Source of the DNA: Polyangiaceae bacterium
Lineage (GTDB): Bacteria > Myxococcota_A > Polyangia > Polyangiales > Polyangiaceae
NCBI GenBank assembly: GCA_025936045.1
Contig: JAICUB010000001.1
Coordinates: forward strand, 186,001-250,000
DNA length: 64,000 nucleotides
Direction: 5' to 3'
A program made the position numbers and the translations under genes. Below, piece by piece: positions 7,550 to 17,562 of this stretch. The notes below the pieces were generated by a model. It worked only from the letters and a program-made list of their open reading frames with translations, had not been told where the DNA came from and did not search any database. Position 1 is the first letter of the stretch. Each line of letters opens with the position of its first letter.

Positions 7550-8971
7550 CTAGTTTCCTTCCGCGATGGTTCGGCCGAACGCTGCGCGCGCTCGGGCCAG
7601 CTCGAACTGGCCGAGCGCCAGCTGGATCTCTGCGTCCGTGCGAATGGCTTCCGCGTCGGCGAGCTCGATGCTCGTGCCGAGGCCGGCGTTGAAGCGCGCT
7701 TCCGCTTGCGCGTAGTTTGCTCGAGCGGCGTCGACCGCGCGAGCAAGCCCGGGGAGCGCCGTGCGCGCCACGTCGGTCGCCACGTACGCTGCGCGAATCG
7801 CCGCGATGTCGCGCTGGGCTGCGAGCGCGAGCGCTTGGGCGCGGACCCGCTCGCGCGCCCTCGCCGCGTCTCTCCGCGCCACGACGACGCCGTCGAACAA
7901 CGGCACGTTGAGAACGAGCCCGACATCCCAGTTCGGAACGTCGGGGAGCCAGCCTGAGCCCGCGGGCAAGCTGCCGTTTCCGGACGGCGTGGCGCCCCCG
8001 GCTCGACCGGAGATCGTGGCGGTAGCCGCCAGGTCAGGACGAAGCTCGGCAGCGAGCGCGCGGGTTTCGGCTTCGGAAGCATGCAGCTCGGCAAGCGCCT
8101 GCAGGATGGCGGGATCACGGCTCGAGCCCTGCCGGATCGCAGCGGCGAGGGAAGGGAGCTCGCTCGGCGTCGGGGGGGCGTCCGCGATGTCGAGACTCGC
8201 GTCCGCAACTCCGACGGCTGCGGCCAGCAACGCCTGGGCACTCTCGACTCCGCCGGTCGCTTTGATGCGCCCGATGTCGAAGCGCGTGAGATCCGCCTCG
8301 GCGCGTGTGAGCTCGATCGGAGAGCGCAACCCCGAGCGGACGCCCGCTTGTGCCAAGTCGCGGTGCGCCTTCGCGCGCTGATAGGCGTCTTCCGACGCTT
8401 TCGCGATGGCCTTCGCAGAGAAGACGGCGAAGTAGGCTTCCTCGACGTCGAACGCGACGTCGAGCTCGTCGGCGCGTGCGCGCTGCCTCTCGACGTCCAC
8501 GAGCGTGTCGAACGCAGCGGTTTGGGCAGCGATGCGTCCGAAGTCGAACACCTCCTGGCGCGCGCCTATTCCCACGAGCGTCGACGGGTACGGCACCCAG
8601 CTTCCGTCGGACACCACCCGCGTCCCGCCGATGCGAGGGACGTCGAACTGACGCGGCCCGGCGTAGCTCGCGGTCGTGTTGTTGGCTGTTCCCCCGAAGA
8701 TTTGCGCGGTCGCACCGGCGGTCGGATACCATTGTGCCCGCGGAATTTCGGCGTCTGCTTGCCGCGCGGAGACGCGCGCCAAGGACGCTAAAATCGAAGG
8801 GTGATGGGCTTTGGCATGCTCGATCGCTTCGCGGAGCGTTATGCTGCGAGCAGGCGGGATGACGTTGGGCAAAGGCACCGGCGTCGCGGCAACAGCCGGC
8901 GGAGCTGCGGCGCTTCGACCGGTGATCGACAGCAGCAGCAGCGCCAGTAAAGACCCAACGAGACGGAGCAT
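7550..8971 (-). CDS. TolC-like outer-membrane efflux protein
   Basis: This 473-residue protein starts with a Sec signal peptide (Leu-rich residues 1-20, cleavage near AAAPP). It has two OEP repeats of long alpha-helices ('ITLREAIEHAKAHHPSILA...' and 'ALAELHASEAETRALAAEL...'), typical of TolC/OprM channels. The C-terminus ends 'FELARARAAFGRTIAEG'. I chose the ATG at 8971 because it opens the signal peptide; the frame upstream runs through the regulatory spacer. It is first in the four-gene efflux operon. A sigma-54-type promoter ends only 16 bases before the ATG, so the transcript may be nearly leaderless. Confidence 0.88.
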   Translation of the reverse strand: MLRLVGSLLALLLLSITGRSAAAPPAVAATPVPLPNVIPPARSITLREAIEHAKAHHPSILASLARVSARQADAEIPRAQWYPTAGATAQIFGGTANNTTASYAGPRQFDVPRIGGTRVVSDGSWVPYPSTLVGIGARQEVFDFGRIAAQTAAFDTLVDVERQRARADELDVAFDVEEAYFAVFSAKAIAKASEDAYQRAKAHRDLAQAGVRSGLRSPIELTRAEADLTRFDIGRIKATGGVESAQALLAAAVGVADASLDIADAPPTPSELPSLAAAIRQGSSRDPAILQALAELHASEAETRALAAELRPDLAATATISGRAGGATPSGNGSLPAGSGWLPDVPNWDVGLVLNVPLFDGVVVARRDAARARERVRAQALALAAQRDIAAIRAAYVATDVARTALPGLARAVDAARANYAQAEARFNAGLGTSIELADAEAIRTDAEIQLALGQFELARARAAFGRTIAEGN

Positions 8972-8985
8972 CGCGGCGCGGCCTC

Positions 8986-9001
8986 TGCAAGTGCTGCGCC
9001 A
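8986..9001 (-). promoter_or_regulatory. Candidate sigma-54 promoter of the RND efflux operon
   Basis: On the minus strand the sequence is TGGCGCAGCACTTGCA. It has GG and GC exactly ten bases apart and a perfect TTGCA at -12, differing from the consensus at two positions. The -12 C (8987) is 16 bases from the A of the efflux operon's ATG. A sigma-54 activator gene is encoded in the divergent operon. Confidence 0.65.
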
Positions 9002-9015
9002 TCGCGTCTTTGCCC

Positions 9016-9090
9016 GGATTTCCGCGGAAATCCTCGCGCCGCGACGCGATGCGCTCGGGAAAATTTCCCTAGCGACTCGGGAAATTCTCC
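9016..9090. promoter_or_regulatory. Palindromic sites, candidate activator (UAS) binding sites
   Basis: Three GGAAA/TTTCC-type elements lie between the two divergent sigma-54-like promoters. They are a perfect 18-bp palindrome GGATTTCCGCGGAAATCC (9016-9033), a perfect odd palindrome GGGAAAATTTCCC (9057-9069), and an imperfect copy GGGAAATTCTCC (9079-9090). Their spacing upstream of each promoter suits upstream activating sites for the adjacent NtrC-type regulator. Confidence 0.55.
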
Positions 9091-9145
9091 TGGCCGTCGG
9101 GTAACGCCGCTCCTCGAACCTCGCGAATTCTCGCTTTGGTGCTGG

Positions 9146-9161
9146 TGGTCTGCTTCTTGCT
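9146..9161 (+). promoter_or_regulatory. Candidate sigma-54 promoter of the kinase/regulator operon
   Basis: TGGTCTGCTTCTTGCT has the GG-N10-GC spacing and TTGCT at -12. The -24 element keeps TGG but is otherwise degenerate. The -12 C (9160) is 16 bases from the ATG at 9176, the same spacing as in the divergent promoter. It implies positive autoregulation of the two-component system. Confidence 0.5.
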
Positions 9162-9175
9162 GAGCCCGCTGGCCG

Positions 9176-10747
9176 ATGAGCGTTGCGGTGGCCGTCGACC
9201 ACTCTTCGAGCGTGCGCGCCAAGGTGCAAGCGCGCTCGAGAAGCCTACCTGGGGGACTGCTCGTGGTCGTCATGTTCGTCGTCGTCGCGCTCGTTGCCGG
9301 CTTTGCCTATTGGGACGAGGAGCGTGAGTCGCGCGCGGCCCTCGATGACCTCGGGCGCGAGCAAGCGGCCTTTGCAGCCGGAGTCGGGCTCAGCCTGCGG
9401 TCACAGCTACGGGTGATCTCCAAGCGGGTGACGGAGCTCGCCCAGGCCTCGAATGACGAGCGCTCCACCGACGTCTTTCGCGAGCCGGACTTCACGCTCT
9501 ACGTGCACCACGAGCCAACCCCGAGCGAGGCGCGGAGCGCGGACTCGACGGCGCTCTGGGTGACGGTGCCTTGGGACGGGCATCGGTGGCTCGAGGTGGG
9601 GCTCGATCGCGACCGCATCCTTTCGAGCCTGGGCTCGCTCGAGCAAGGCGGGCGTCTTCGGATTTTCGTCCAGCATCCGCAACAGCCGGGCTTGACGGCC
9701 ACCCGTGACGGCACGTTGTTCTTGCCGCCGCTCGAGCGGGCGCTGGCTTCCGGCGCGAGCAGCGTGCGCCTCTTCGGTCGGGACGCGAGTCTCTTGGGGC
9801 TGCCCGCGCGTACGGCCGTCGCGGGCCTCGCGTCCCTCGACGCGGCGAAGCTCGGCGCCTGGCGCCTGGCGGTCGTGTCGAGCGCTCAGGAGGAGCGCGA
9901 TCGGCAAATCCACGCCAAATGGCGGCTGATGCTGGCGGTGCTGGTCGCGGCGGGCCTCGTCATCGGCTTCGGCGGGCTTGCTTGGCGAAAGCAGCGTGAA
10001 GAGCTCGAGCTGTCACAAGAGCTTGCACTCGCGTCAGCCGTCCATGCCCGTGACGAACGCCTGTTGCAGGCGGACAAGCTCGCGACGCTGGGGGCCCTCG
10101 CGACCGGCATCGCGCACGAGGTCTCGACCCCTCTCGGAGTCATCCTGGGCAGAGCCGAGCAGCTCTCCGCCAAACTCTCCGCGGACGAACGCGCGAAGCG
10201 GGCCGTCGAGACCATCGCGTTCCAGACCGAGCGCATCAGCGCGGTCATCCGCGGGTTTCTGAGCGTAGCGCGTGGTGACGTCGGACGTCTGGAACGCGTC
10301 GAGCCCGATCGCTTGCTACGCTCTTCGATCGACTTGGTCGAGCATCGGTTCAAGAGTGCCGGGGTCCAGCTGACGACCGATATTGCCGAGCCGCTCCCGA
10401 AGATCGCCTGCGAGCCCCACCTGATCAGCCATGTGCTAGTAAATTTGCTCTTGAACGCGCGCGAGAGTTGCCAGCCAGGCGGGCACGTCGACGTCGCCGT
10501 ACGCTCCGACGGCCGCCGCGTCGCATTCGTCGTCACGGACGACGGTCGCAGCATGCCGCCGGGAGCGGCGTCCCGCGCCACGGGCCCGTTCTTCAGCGCA
10601 GGATCTCGGGGTGAGGGTCTCGGTCTCGCGATCGCCAACGAGATCGTCAAACATCACCAGGGCGTGCTCGCCATTTCAGCGCGTGAACCGGGTGTCGAGG
10701 CGAGGGGGACGCGCGCAGTGGTCGAGCTCCCCGTTCCGGAAGCGTGA
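9176..10747 (+). CDS. Membrane sensor histidine kinase
   Basis: This 523-residue kinase has two membrane segments (about residues 25-43 and 255-275) enclosing a roughly 210-residue extracytoplasmic sensor region. A cytoplasmic HisKA domain follows with the phospho-acceptor His314 in 'GIAHEVSTPLG'. The HATPase domain has an N-box ('VLVNLLLNARES'), a D-G box ('VTDDG') and a G-box ('GEGLGLAI'). NtrB-like kinases of this form pair with NtrC-type regulators, and the next gene is one, three bases downstream. In-frame GTG codons at 9188 and 9212 are alternative starts; the ATG at 9176 would leave only a few bases of leader from the sigma-54-like promoter. It probably senses the efflux substrate or envelope stress. 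Confidence 0.9.
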   Translation: MSVAVAVDHSSSVRAKVQARSRSLPGGLLVVVMFVVVALVAGFAYWDEERESRAALDDLGREQAAFAAGVGLSLRSQLRVISKRVTELAQASNDERSTDVFREPDFTLYVHHEPTPSEARSADSTALWVTVPWDGHRWLEVGLDRDRILSSLGSLEQGGRLRIFVQHPQQPGLTATRDGTLFLPPLERALASGASSVRLFGRDASLLGLPARTAVAGLASLDAAKLGAWRLAVVSSAQEERDRQIHAKWRLMLAVLVAAGLVIGFGGLAWRKQREELELSQELALASAVHARDERLLQADKLATLGALATGIAHEVSTPLGVILGRAEQLSAKLSADERAKRAVETIAFQTERISAVIRGFLSVARGDVGRLERVEPDRLLRSSIDLVEHRFKSAGVQLTTDIAEPLPKIACEPHLISHVLVNLLLNARESCQPGGHVDVAVRSDGRRVAFVVTDDGRSMPPGAASRATGPFFSAGSRGEGLGLAIANEIVKHHQGVLAISAREPGVEARGTRAVVELPVPEA

Positions 10748-10750
10748 ACC

Positions 10751-12169
<1,419 letters not shown>

Positions 12170-12211
12170 CTTCTCCCCGACGTTGCGGCCGGCTCCCGTA
12201 GGCAGCCGACG

Positions 12212-12514
12212 TCACGTTCTGTCCGTGTTGGAGCCCGTGGCGCCTCGACCGTGGGACGCGGCCGCTTGCCGATTTTTCAACACGATGCCGCCGATGATCA
12301 AAGCGAAGGCGAAGAAGCGGACCACGTAAAGGTAGTACCTACTCTCGCTCGCGGAGTTCAAAATTCCGAGCAACGACCAGTGGAGTCCGAGGGCGCCAAA
12401 CCCCGCACAGAAAGCACCGAACAGGCCGTCGCGCGTGCGGCGCCAGAACGTCCAAAAAAATACCGCCGCGACCACACTGAGGGCCGCGAGAATACCGGTC
12501 AAGAATTGGTTCAT
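12212..12514 (-). CDS. DUF5985-like membrane protein (second copy)
   Basis: This is a 100-residue, three-segment membrane protein with hydrophobic stretches at about residues 5-22, 33-50 and 65-82. I chose the ATG at 12514 because it overlaps the upstream gene's stop (ATGA) and begins at the first membrane segment. It resembles its neighbour in size and topology, and both look like the DUF5985 family, which is common in Myxococcota and has no known function. It is third in an operon with a winged-helix regulator. Confidence 0.7.
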   Translation of the reverse strand: MNQFLTGILAALSVVAAVFFWTFWRRTRDGLFGAFCAGFGALGLHWSLLGILNSASESRYYLYVVRFFAFALIIGGIVLKNRQAAASHGRGATGSNTDRT

Positions 12515-12768
12515 CGCTCCTCCAGGATCAGGCCAATCACGAGCAAGGACAACGCAAGGACCGCAACGCTCCCGCGCACGATGCTCAAGTCGATATTCGG
12601 CGTGACGACCAGATCGATGAAAAGCAAAATGTTGTTCACCGCGAGCCCGCTGAAGCAAAGACAAGCGAGTAGCGCGAGCCGAAGGCGCGTCCGCCGGTAG
12701 TTGCGAATCAGCAGAGCGGCACAGAAGATGCTCGCGAGCGCACAGGAAAAATAGACGAGCTCAGCCAC
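12511..12768 (-). CDS. DUF5985-like membrane protein (first copy)
   Basis: This 85-residue protein has three hydrophobic segments and no soluble domain. The N-terminal 'MAELVYFSCALASIFCAALLI' is followed by a basic 'RNYRRTRLRL', as in DUF5985 proteins. It overlaps the upstream winged-helix gene by eight bases and the downstream paralogue by four. Function is unknown; the operon suggests that the two membrane proteins work together and are regulated by the first gene. Confidence 0.75.
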   Translation of the reverse strand: MAELVYFSCALASIFCAALLIRNYRRTRLRLALLACLCFSGLAVNNILLFIDLVVTPNIDLSIVRGSVAVLALSLLVIGLILEER

Positions 12769-13183
12769 CGGGTTTGCGCCTCCCGAGACGGAAAGCGTCC
12801 GCGAAGGTACGCAACGTCGCCGTACGCAGACGCTCCATCGAATTGGACGTCATGAAGCCCATGACATGCACCGGATTCGACCTGAACTCGCGAACGACAT
12901 AGGCGACGCGAGCCTCGACTTCCATTTCCTGACTCAGGTAGCAGTAGCTCATCGGCGGCACGCCGGTGCATGCAACCAACCCGCGTTCGGTGAGACGGCC
13001 GAGGGCGTCGCTCACGTCCGCCAGCGGCAAGCGCACCCCCTCGGAAATTGCCGGGGCCTCCACGCCCAGAGCCGTCGGCTGATCGCGCAGCCATGCCACG
13101 ATCGCGAGCTCCGCCAAATCGTCGAAGAGCTGGAGTAGCGCGGCGCGCAGCCGTTCGGCTTCGGAGGCGTCTGCTTCGGTCAC
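12761..13183 (-). CDS. Winged-helix regulator-like protein
   Basis: This 140-residue soluble protein has a predicted winged helix: a helical N-terminus ('LRAALLQLFDDLAELAIVAWL'), a helix-turn-helix-like middle ('LPLADVSDALGRLTERGLV') and a wing. It is followed by a helical segment with 'SNPVHVMGF' and a basic tail. I do not recognise the exact family. The GTG at 13183 gives the best N-terminus; a long upstream extension is out-of-frame shadow of the divergent DUF389 gene. It heads the DUF5985 operon. Confidence 0.6.
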   Translation of the reverse strand: MTEADASEAERLRAALLQLFDDLAELAIVAWLRDQPTALGVEAPAISEGVRLPLADVSDALGRLTERGLVACTGVPPMSYCYLSQEMEVEARVAYVVREFRSNPVHVMGFMTSNSMERLRTATLRTFADAFRLGRRKPGG

Positions 13184-13363
13184 GCTGGCTTCACGACGGC
13201 AAGGGCGAGCTCCCGGGGGGACGCACCCCGGGATAGCACCATCGGGCCGGGGCCGCCTGGCCGATCGCCGATTTAGTTGAGATTCAAACGACGTAGGCGG
13301 AGCCGGAGGAGCAAACCTGTGGCATGCAAGCCAGGCGAACGCCATCCTCGCCCGTAGCCGCGA

Positions 13364-15061
13364 ATGACTCGCCGCACCCTTCTCGCGTTTCAAGACGGCC
13401 TGCTCAGCCGTCTGGGCAATAGGCCCGACGCCCGAGGGACGCTGCTCACGGCGATGATGCACCGCGACGCGCAGGAGACCACTTCCTATTGGCTGCAGCT
13501 CGTCGTCTCGATCGGAATCGCAACGCTCGGGCTCGTCGTCGATAGCACCGCAGTCATCATCGGGGCGATGCTCGTCGCGCCGCTGATGGGGCCGATCGTC
13601 GGCCTCGCCATGGGGCTCGCGGCGGGGTCGCCGTTCTTGGTGCTCCGCTCGGCGGCGCGCGTAGGGGCGAGCGTGGTGGTTACCGTCGGCGGGGCAGCCG
13701 CCATTACGCTGCTGCTTCCGTTTCACGAGCTCAATAACGAAATCGCCGCCAGGACCTCGCCCACCGTGCTCGATCTCGTTACGGCGGCGTTTTGCGCCTT
13801 GGCGGGCGTCTATGCGTCGCTTCGACCCGGCTCGGATACGGCCGCGACTGCCGCGGGGACGTCGATCGGCATCTCTCTGGTGCCGCCGCTCTGCGCGAGC
13901 GGTTACGGCATGGGCACCGCCGCGGGCCCGATTGCGGGCGGCGCGGCGCTCCTTTTTCTCACGAATCTGGTCGCCATCATCGTCGTCGGCACGATCGCCT
14001 TCGTCGCCGTCGGGTTCAATCGCGCGGGTGCCGCGGCGATCGAACGCGACGAGCTCGCAGGGAGCTCGGGAACGCTCGTTACGGCTGCGCTCGCGCGGCG
14101 CCTCGCAGGGTTGTTCGAGTCCCGGTTCGGCCCCGTCCTGCGCTTTCTGATGCCGTTCGCGTTGCTCGGCGTGGTCTACGTTCCCTTACGCAAGGCGCTC
14201 GATGAAGTCGTCTGGCACGCGCGCGCACGATCCGTCGTGCAGGCGGCGATCGCGAAGGAGCACCTTCGGATCGTCGATACGCGCGTCCGGATCGAGCACC
14301 ACGAGGTCGACGTCGTGTTGGTCGTCCTCGGAGACACGCAGACGGCCGCGGGCGCGCGTCGGCGCTTGCAACCGGAGATCGAGCGTGGTTGTGGCGTCGC
14401 ACCGCGCCTGGAAATCTACGCGGTGCCCGACGCGGCCGCCTTCGCCGGGCTCGAATCGACGCTGCTCAAGCCGGCACCCGCCGCGGCAGCGCCGCCGCCG
14501 CCCGCTCCCGACGAGGAGCTCGACGACGTGCGGAAGCGGTTGGAGCGTGAGTTGCGTGCCGTCTGGCCGACGGACACGGCCGGCGCCCCTCTCGCCGTGG
14601 ATCTCGGCGTCACGGAGAACGGACCGTTGCCCGTTCGCGTGGTCCACCTCGGCGCCCCGCTCGAGGCCGACGGAATAGAGGCGGTGCGGCGCTCGCTCGA
14701 ACAGCGGCTCGGCCGCAAAACGGCTCTCAGCGACGTGGCAGTCGCGTCCGGCCCTCTTCGCCCGGGGGATGCTCCGCTCGCGTTTCTCGCAACCGTGATC
14801 CGGGGGGTCGAAGCAACCCGAGGGCTCGCGCGCGTGAGCGTTTGCGGGACGCGCCCGCCCGAGCAAGAGCCCGGCACGGATGCCGCTCAGCTGTCGGGCG
14901 CGCTCGTCGCCGAGCTCGCTCGCCATCCCCGGGTCGAGCTCGCGCTCGGGGACGGCTGGAGCCTCGGGTTCGTCGACGGCGTCTGCCCGCAGGCGGCCCC
15001 CGACGCGGGTGCGCCGGTGGAACCCGCGCCGTCGGCGAGCACACGCGCCGTCAAGCCGTGA
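13364..15061 (+). CDS. DUF389 family membrane protein
   Basis: This 565-residue protein begins with a soluble segment, then has a six-segment hydrophobic block (about residues 40-275). The block includes 'VIIGAMLVAPLMGPIVGLAMG' early on and 'SIGISLVPPLCASGYG' later, both typical of DUF389 (TIGR00341-like) proteins. The C-terminal half is soluble, with a Pro/Ala linker and an alternating alpha/beta region. The transported or sensed molecule of this family is not established. Its stop overlaps the convergent antiporter gene by 11 bases. Confidence 0.85.
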   Translation: MTRRTLLAFQDGLLSRLGNRPDARGTLLTAMMHRDAQETTSYWLQLVVSIGIATLGLVVDSTAVIIGAMLVAPLMGPIVGLAMGLAAGSPFLVLRSAARVGASVVVTVGGAAAITLLLPFHELNNEIAARTSPTVLDLVTAAFCALAGVYASLRPGSDTAATAAGTSIGISLVPPLCASGYGMGTAAGPIAGGAALLFLTNLVAIIVVGTIAFVAVGFNRAGAAAIERDELAGSSGTLVTAALARRLAGLFESRFGPVLRFLMPFALLGVVYVPLRKALDEVVWHARARSVVQAAIAKEHLRIVDTRVRIEHHEVDVVLVVLGDTQTAAGARRRLQPEIERGCGVAPRLEIYAVPDAAAFAGLESTLLKPAPAAAAPPPPAPDEELDDVRKRLERELRAVWPTDTAGAPLAVDLGVTENGPLPVRVVHLGAPLEADGIEAVRRSLEQRLGRKTALSDVAVASGPLRPGDAPLAFLATVIRGVEATRGLARVSVCGTRPPEQEPGTDAAQLSGALVAELARHPRVELALGDGWSLGFVDGVCPQAAPDAGAPVEPAPSASTRAVKP

Positions 15062-16280
15062 AGCGCCGCGCCAGACGCTCGAGCGTGAGACCCTGCACCA
15101 AAATCGAAAAGCCAACGACAAAGTACGTCATCGTCACGAGCAGGCCCTTGGACGGGAGGTTTCCGAGTGAAAGAGCCAAAGCTACCGAAATGCCGCCGCG
15201 GAGACCTGCCCAGGTGAGCAAGCGGATGCTACCGCGGGCCCACGAGCCTCGATGCGCGAGGGCACGCACCGCGAGCGCGACGCTGAGCCAGCGCGCGAGG
15301 AGCACGATGGGGATCGCGCACGTTCCGGCCGTGACCGTGGTGCGCGTGAGGGTCAGCCGCATGAACTCGAGTCCGACGAGAACGAACAGGACGGCGTTGA
15401 GTACTTCGTCGACGAGGCCCCAGAATTTGTCGAGGTGATCACGGGTGACGTCGGACATGCCCTGCTCTCTTCCCTGGTTTCCGGTCACGAGCCCCGCGAC
15501 TACCGCCGCAATGGGCGCCGACACGTGCAAACGTTCGGCGAGCGCGTATCCGCCGAGGACGAGCGCCAAGGTGAGCAAGAGCTCCGTCTGATAGTGGTCG
15601 ATGCTGCGGAGCAGCCGAAAGACGCAATAGCCCGCAACGAGGCCGAAAAGTGCTCCGCCGACTGCCTCGCGCGAGAAAAGGCCCAGCACTGACCGCACGC
15701 TGGGCTTGCCGCTCTCGACGACGCCGAGGACGGTGGTGAACACGACCACTCCGACGCCGTCGTTGAACAAGGACTCGCCGCCGATCTGGATTTCCAAGCG
15801 CCGCGGGACGCGTGCCTGTTTCAGGATCGCCATCACGGCGATGGGATCCGTCGGTGAGATGATCGCGCCGAACAACAAGCATTCGCCAGCCGAGAGCGGC
15901 AAGCCGACGTAAGGCAAGACCAGGTAAGCGAGGCCGGCGACGCACACGGTCGACAGCAGCGTCCCGACGAGCGCGAGCAGACCGACGCTGAGCCACTCTT
16001 CCTTGAGGTCCGATAGGCGAACGTGGAGCGCGCCGGCGAAGAGCAGAGCCCCCAGCATGCCGTGCAAGAGCGTCTGGTCGAGCTCGATGCGGTCGAGCAG
16101 CGCCTGCAGCGGGGCGGCGTCCATCCATCCGAGCTTCGCCGCCGTGAGCAGACCGGCCGACAAGCATAGACTGAGCGCCATCAGCGCGATCGACGCCGGC
16201 TGGTGCAACCAACGGTGGTTCACGTACCCGAGCGCCGCGGTGAGCGAGATCACGACGGCGAGGATTTCGAACGCGGACAT
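15051..16280 (-). CDS. CPA1-type Na+(K+)/H+ antiporter
   Basis: This 409-residue protein has about twelve membrane segments. It has the CPA1 hallmarks 'GAIISPTDPIAVMAIL' (Asp of the transport site) and 'GGESLFNDGVGVVVF' (the ND motif). The ATG at 16280 opens the first membrane helix; a longer in-frame extension has no support. It exchanges cytoplasmic cations for protons at the inner membrane and helps pH and salt homeostasis. It stands alone and is convergent with the DUF389 gene. Confidence 0.9.
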   Translation of the reverse strand: MSAFEILAVVISLTAALGYVNHRWLHQPASIALMALSLCLSAGLLTAAKLGWMDAAPLQALLDRIELDQTLLHGMLGALLFAGALHVRLSDLKEEWLSVGLLALVGTLLSTVCVAGLAYLVLPYVGLPLSAGECLLFGAIISPTDPIAVMAILKQARVPRRLEIQIGGESLFNDGVGVVVFTTVLGVVESGKPSVRSVLGLFSREAVGGALFGLVAGYCVFRLLRSIDHYQTELLLTLALVLGGYALAERLHVSAPIAAVVAGLVTGNQGREQGMSDVTRDHLDKFWGLVDEVLNAVLFVLVGLEFMRLTLTRTTVTAGTCAIPIVLLARWLSVALAVRALAHRGSWARGSIRLLTWAGLRGGISVALALSLGNLPSKGLLVTMTYFVVGFSILVQGLTLERLARRFTA

Positions 16281-16389
16281 GACCTGCGGAACGTAACAGG
16301 TTCCGCAACGCGCATGCTCGACGCGAGCGGTCGCGAATAACTCGCGCTGCAAGATTCGCTCGACGCGTCAGCGTTTCGAGTCCTGGACA

Positions 16390-17562
16390 CTAGCCTTGAA
16401 AAGCGGCGCCGAGCCAGCCGCAGAGCCCGCCGCCGAGCACGAGCCAGGTTGCGTTCAGCTTGAAGCGCACGAGCAGGACGGCTGCAACGACCAGGAGAGC
16501 CGCCGTGGGCACGTCCACGACGGCGGCACGCGCGAGCTGAAACGTGACGACGAGCATCAGCGCCAGCGACGCGACGTTGACCCCATCGAGGAAGCTGCCG
16601 GCAAGCGGCGAGGCGCGGAGCCGCGGAACGAGCGGACCGCTCAGCGCCACGAAGATGAATGCAGGCAGAAAGATGCCCGCCGTGGCCAGCAGTGCGCCCC
16701 TAGGACCCGCGAGCACGTAGCCGATGAACGTCGCCGTCGTGAAGACCGGGCCCGGCGTGACTTGTCCTACCGCGATCGCATCGACGAGCTGTCCCTCCGT
16801 AAGCCAGCCTCGATGTTGAACCAGCTCGTCGCGGAGAAACGCGAGCAGCACGTAGCCGCTGCCGAAGAGCACGGACCCGACCTTGAGGAACACCCAAAAC
16901 AGGCCCGGAAAGGTCACCGCGGTTGCGGTGGTCGCGGCGGCCGTCAGGGGAATCGCAGGCGCGAGCATCGGCAGCTGACTCTCGACCGCTTTCCGCTGCG
17001 TCGCGCGCGTTGCTAGGATTGCCGCAGCGCCCGCGCCGAACAGGACGACGAGCTCGTTGACGCCGACGGCCGCGGACACCGCCGCCGCGCCGCCAAGCAC
17101 TCGCAGCGGCACCGTTCGGGCAGCCTTGGGCGCGAGGCGCCAGATGGCTTGCACGACGACGGCGAGAATCACTGGCTTGATCCCGTAGAAGAGCCACACG
17201 GCGGCGGGCACGGACGCATAACGCACGTACGCCCACCCGAACGCCGCCGTGATCAGCGTCGCTGGGACGATGAAGGAGGTGCCTGCGACGACCAGGCCGG
17301 CCCAACCGCGCCGAGCCCAGCCGACGTGAATCGCCATCTCCGTCGAGTTCGGACCTGGAATCAGATTCGTCGCGCCGAGTAAATCGAGGAAGCGCTCTTC
17401 GGTCAGCCAGCGCCGTCGTCGCACGACCTCGTCCTCCATCATCGCGATGTGGACGGCAGGGCCGCCGAATGCGGTTCCGCCGAGCCGCAGGAAGAGGAGA
17501 CAGAGCTCACGTAGCGTCGTGGGCCGCTCCGCGAGCGCGTCGGCCTCGAGCTCCGCGCTCAC
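16390..17562 (-). CDS. chrA: Chromate transporter ChrA
   Basis: This 390-residue two-domain CHR protein carries both homologous halves. The first is 'LRLGGTAFGGPAVHIAMMEDEVV...LLGATNLIPGPNSTEMAIHVG' and the second 'LKVGSVLFGSGYVLLAFLRDELV...AIAVGQVTPGPVFTTATFIGY'. These repeats with PGP motifs are diagnostic of full-length ChrA. It exports chromate (or a related oxyanion) across the inner membrane. It is coupled by ATGA to the upstream hemerythrin-like lipoprotein, an unusual partner. Confidence 0.93.
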   Translation of the reverse strand: MSAELEADALAERPTTLRELCLLFLRLGGTAFGGPAVHIAMMEDEVVRRRRWLTEERFLDLLGATNLIPGPNSTEMAIHVGWARRGWAGLVVAGTSFIVPATLITAAFGWAYVRYASVPAAVWLFYGIKPVILAVVVQAIWRLAPKAARTVPLRVLGGAAAVSAAVGVNELVVLFGAGAAAILATRATQRKAVESQLPMLAPAIPLTAAATTATAVTFPGLFWVFLKVGSVLFGSGYVLLAFLRDELVQHRGWLTEGQLVDAIAVGQVTPGPVFTTATFIGYVLAGPRGALLATAGIFLPAFIFVALSGPLVPRLRASPLAGSFLDGVNVASLALMLVVTFQLARAAVVDVPTAALLVVAAVLLVRFKLNATWLVLGGGLCGWLGAAFQG

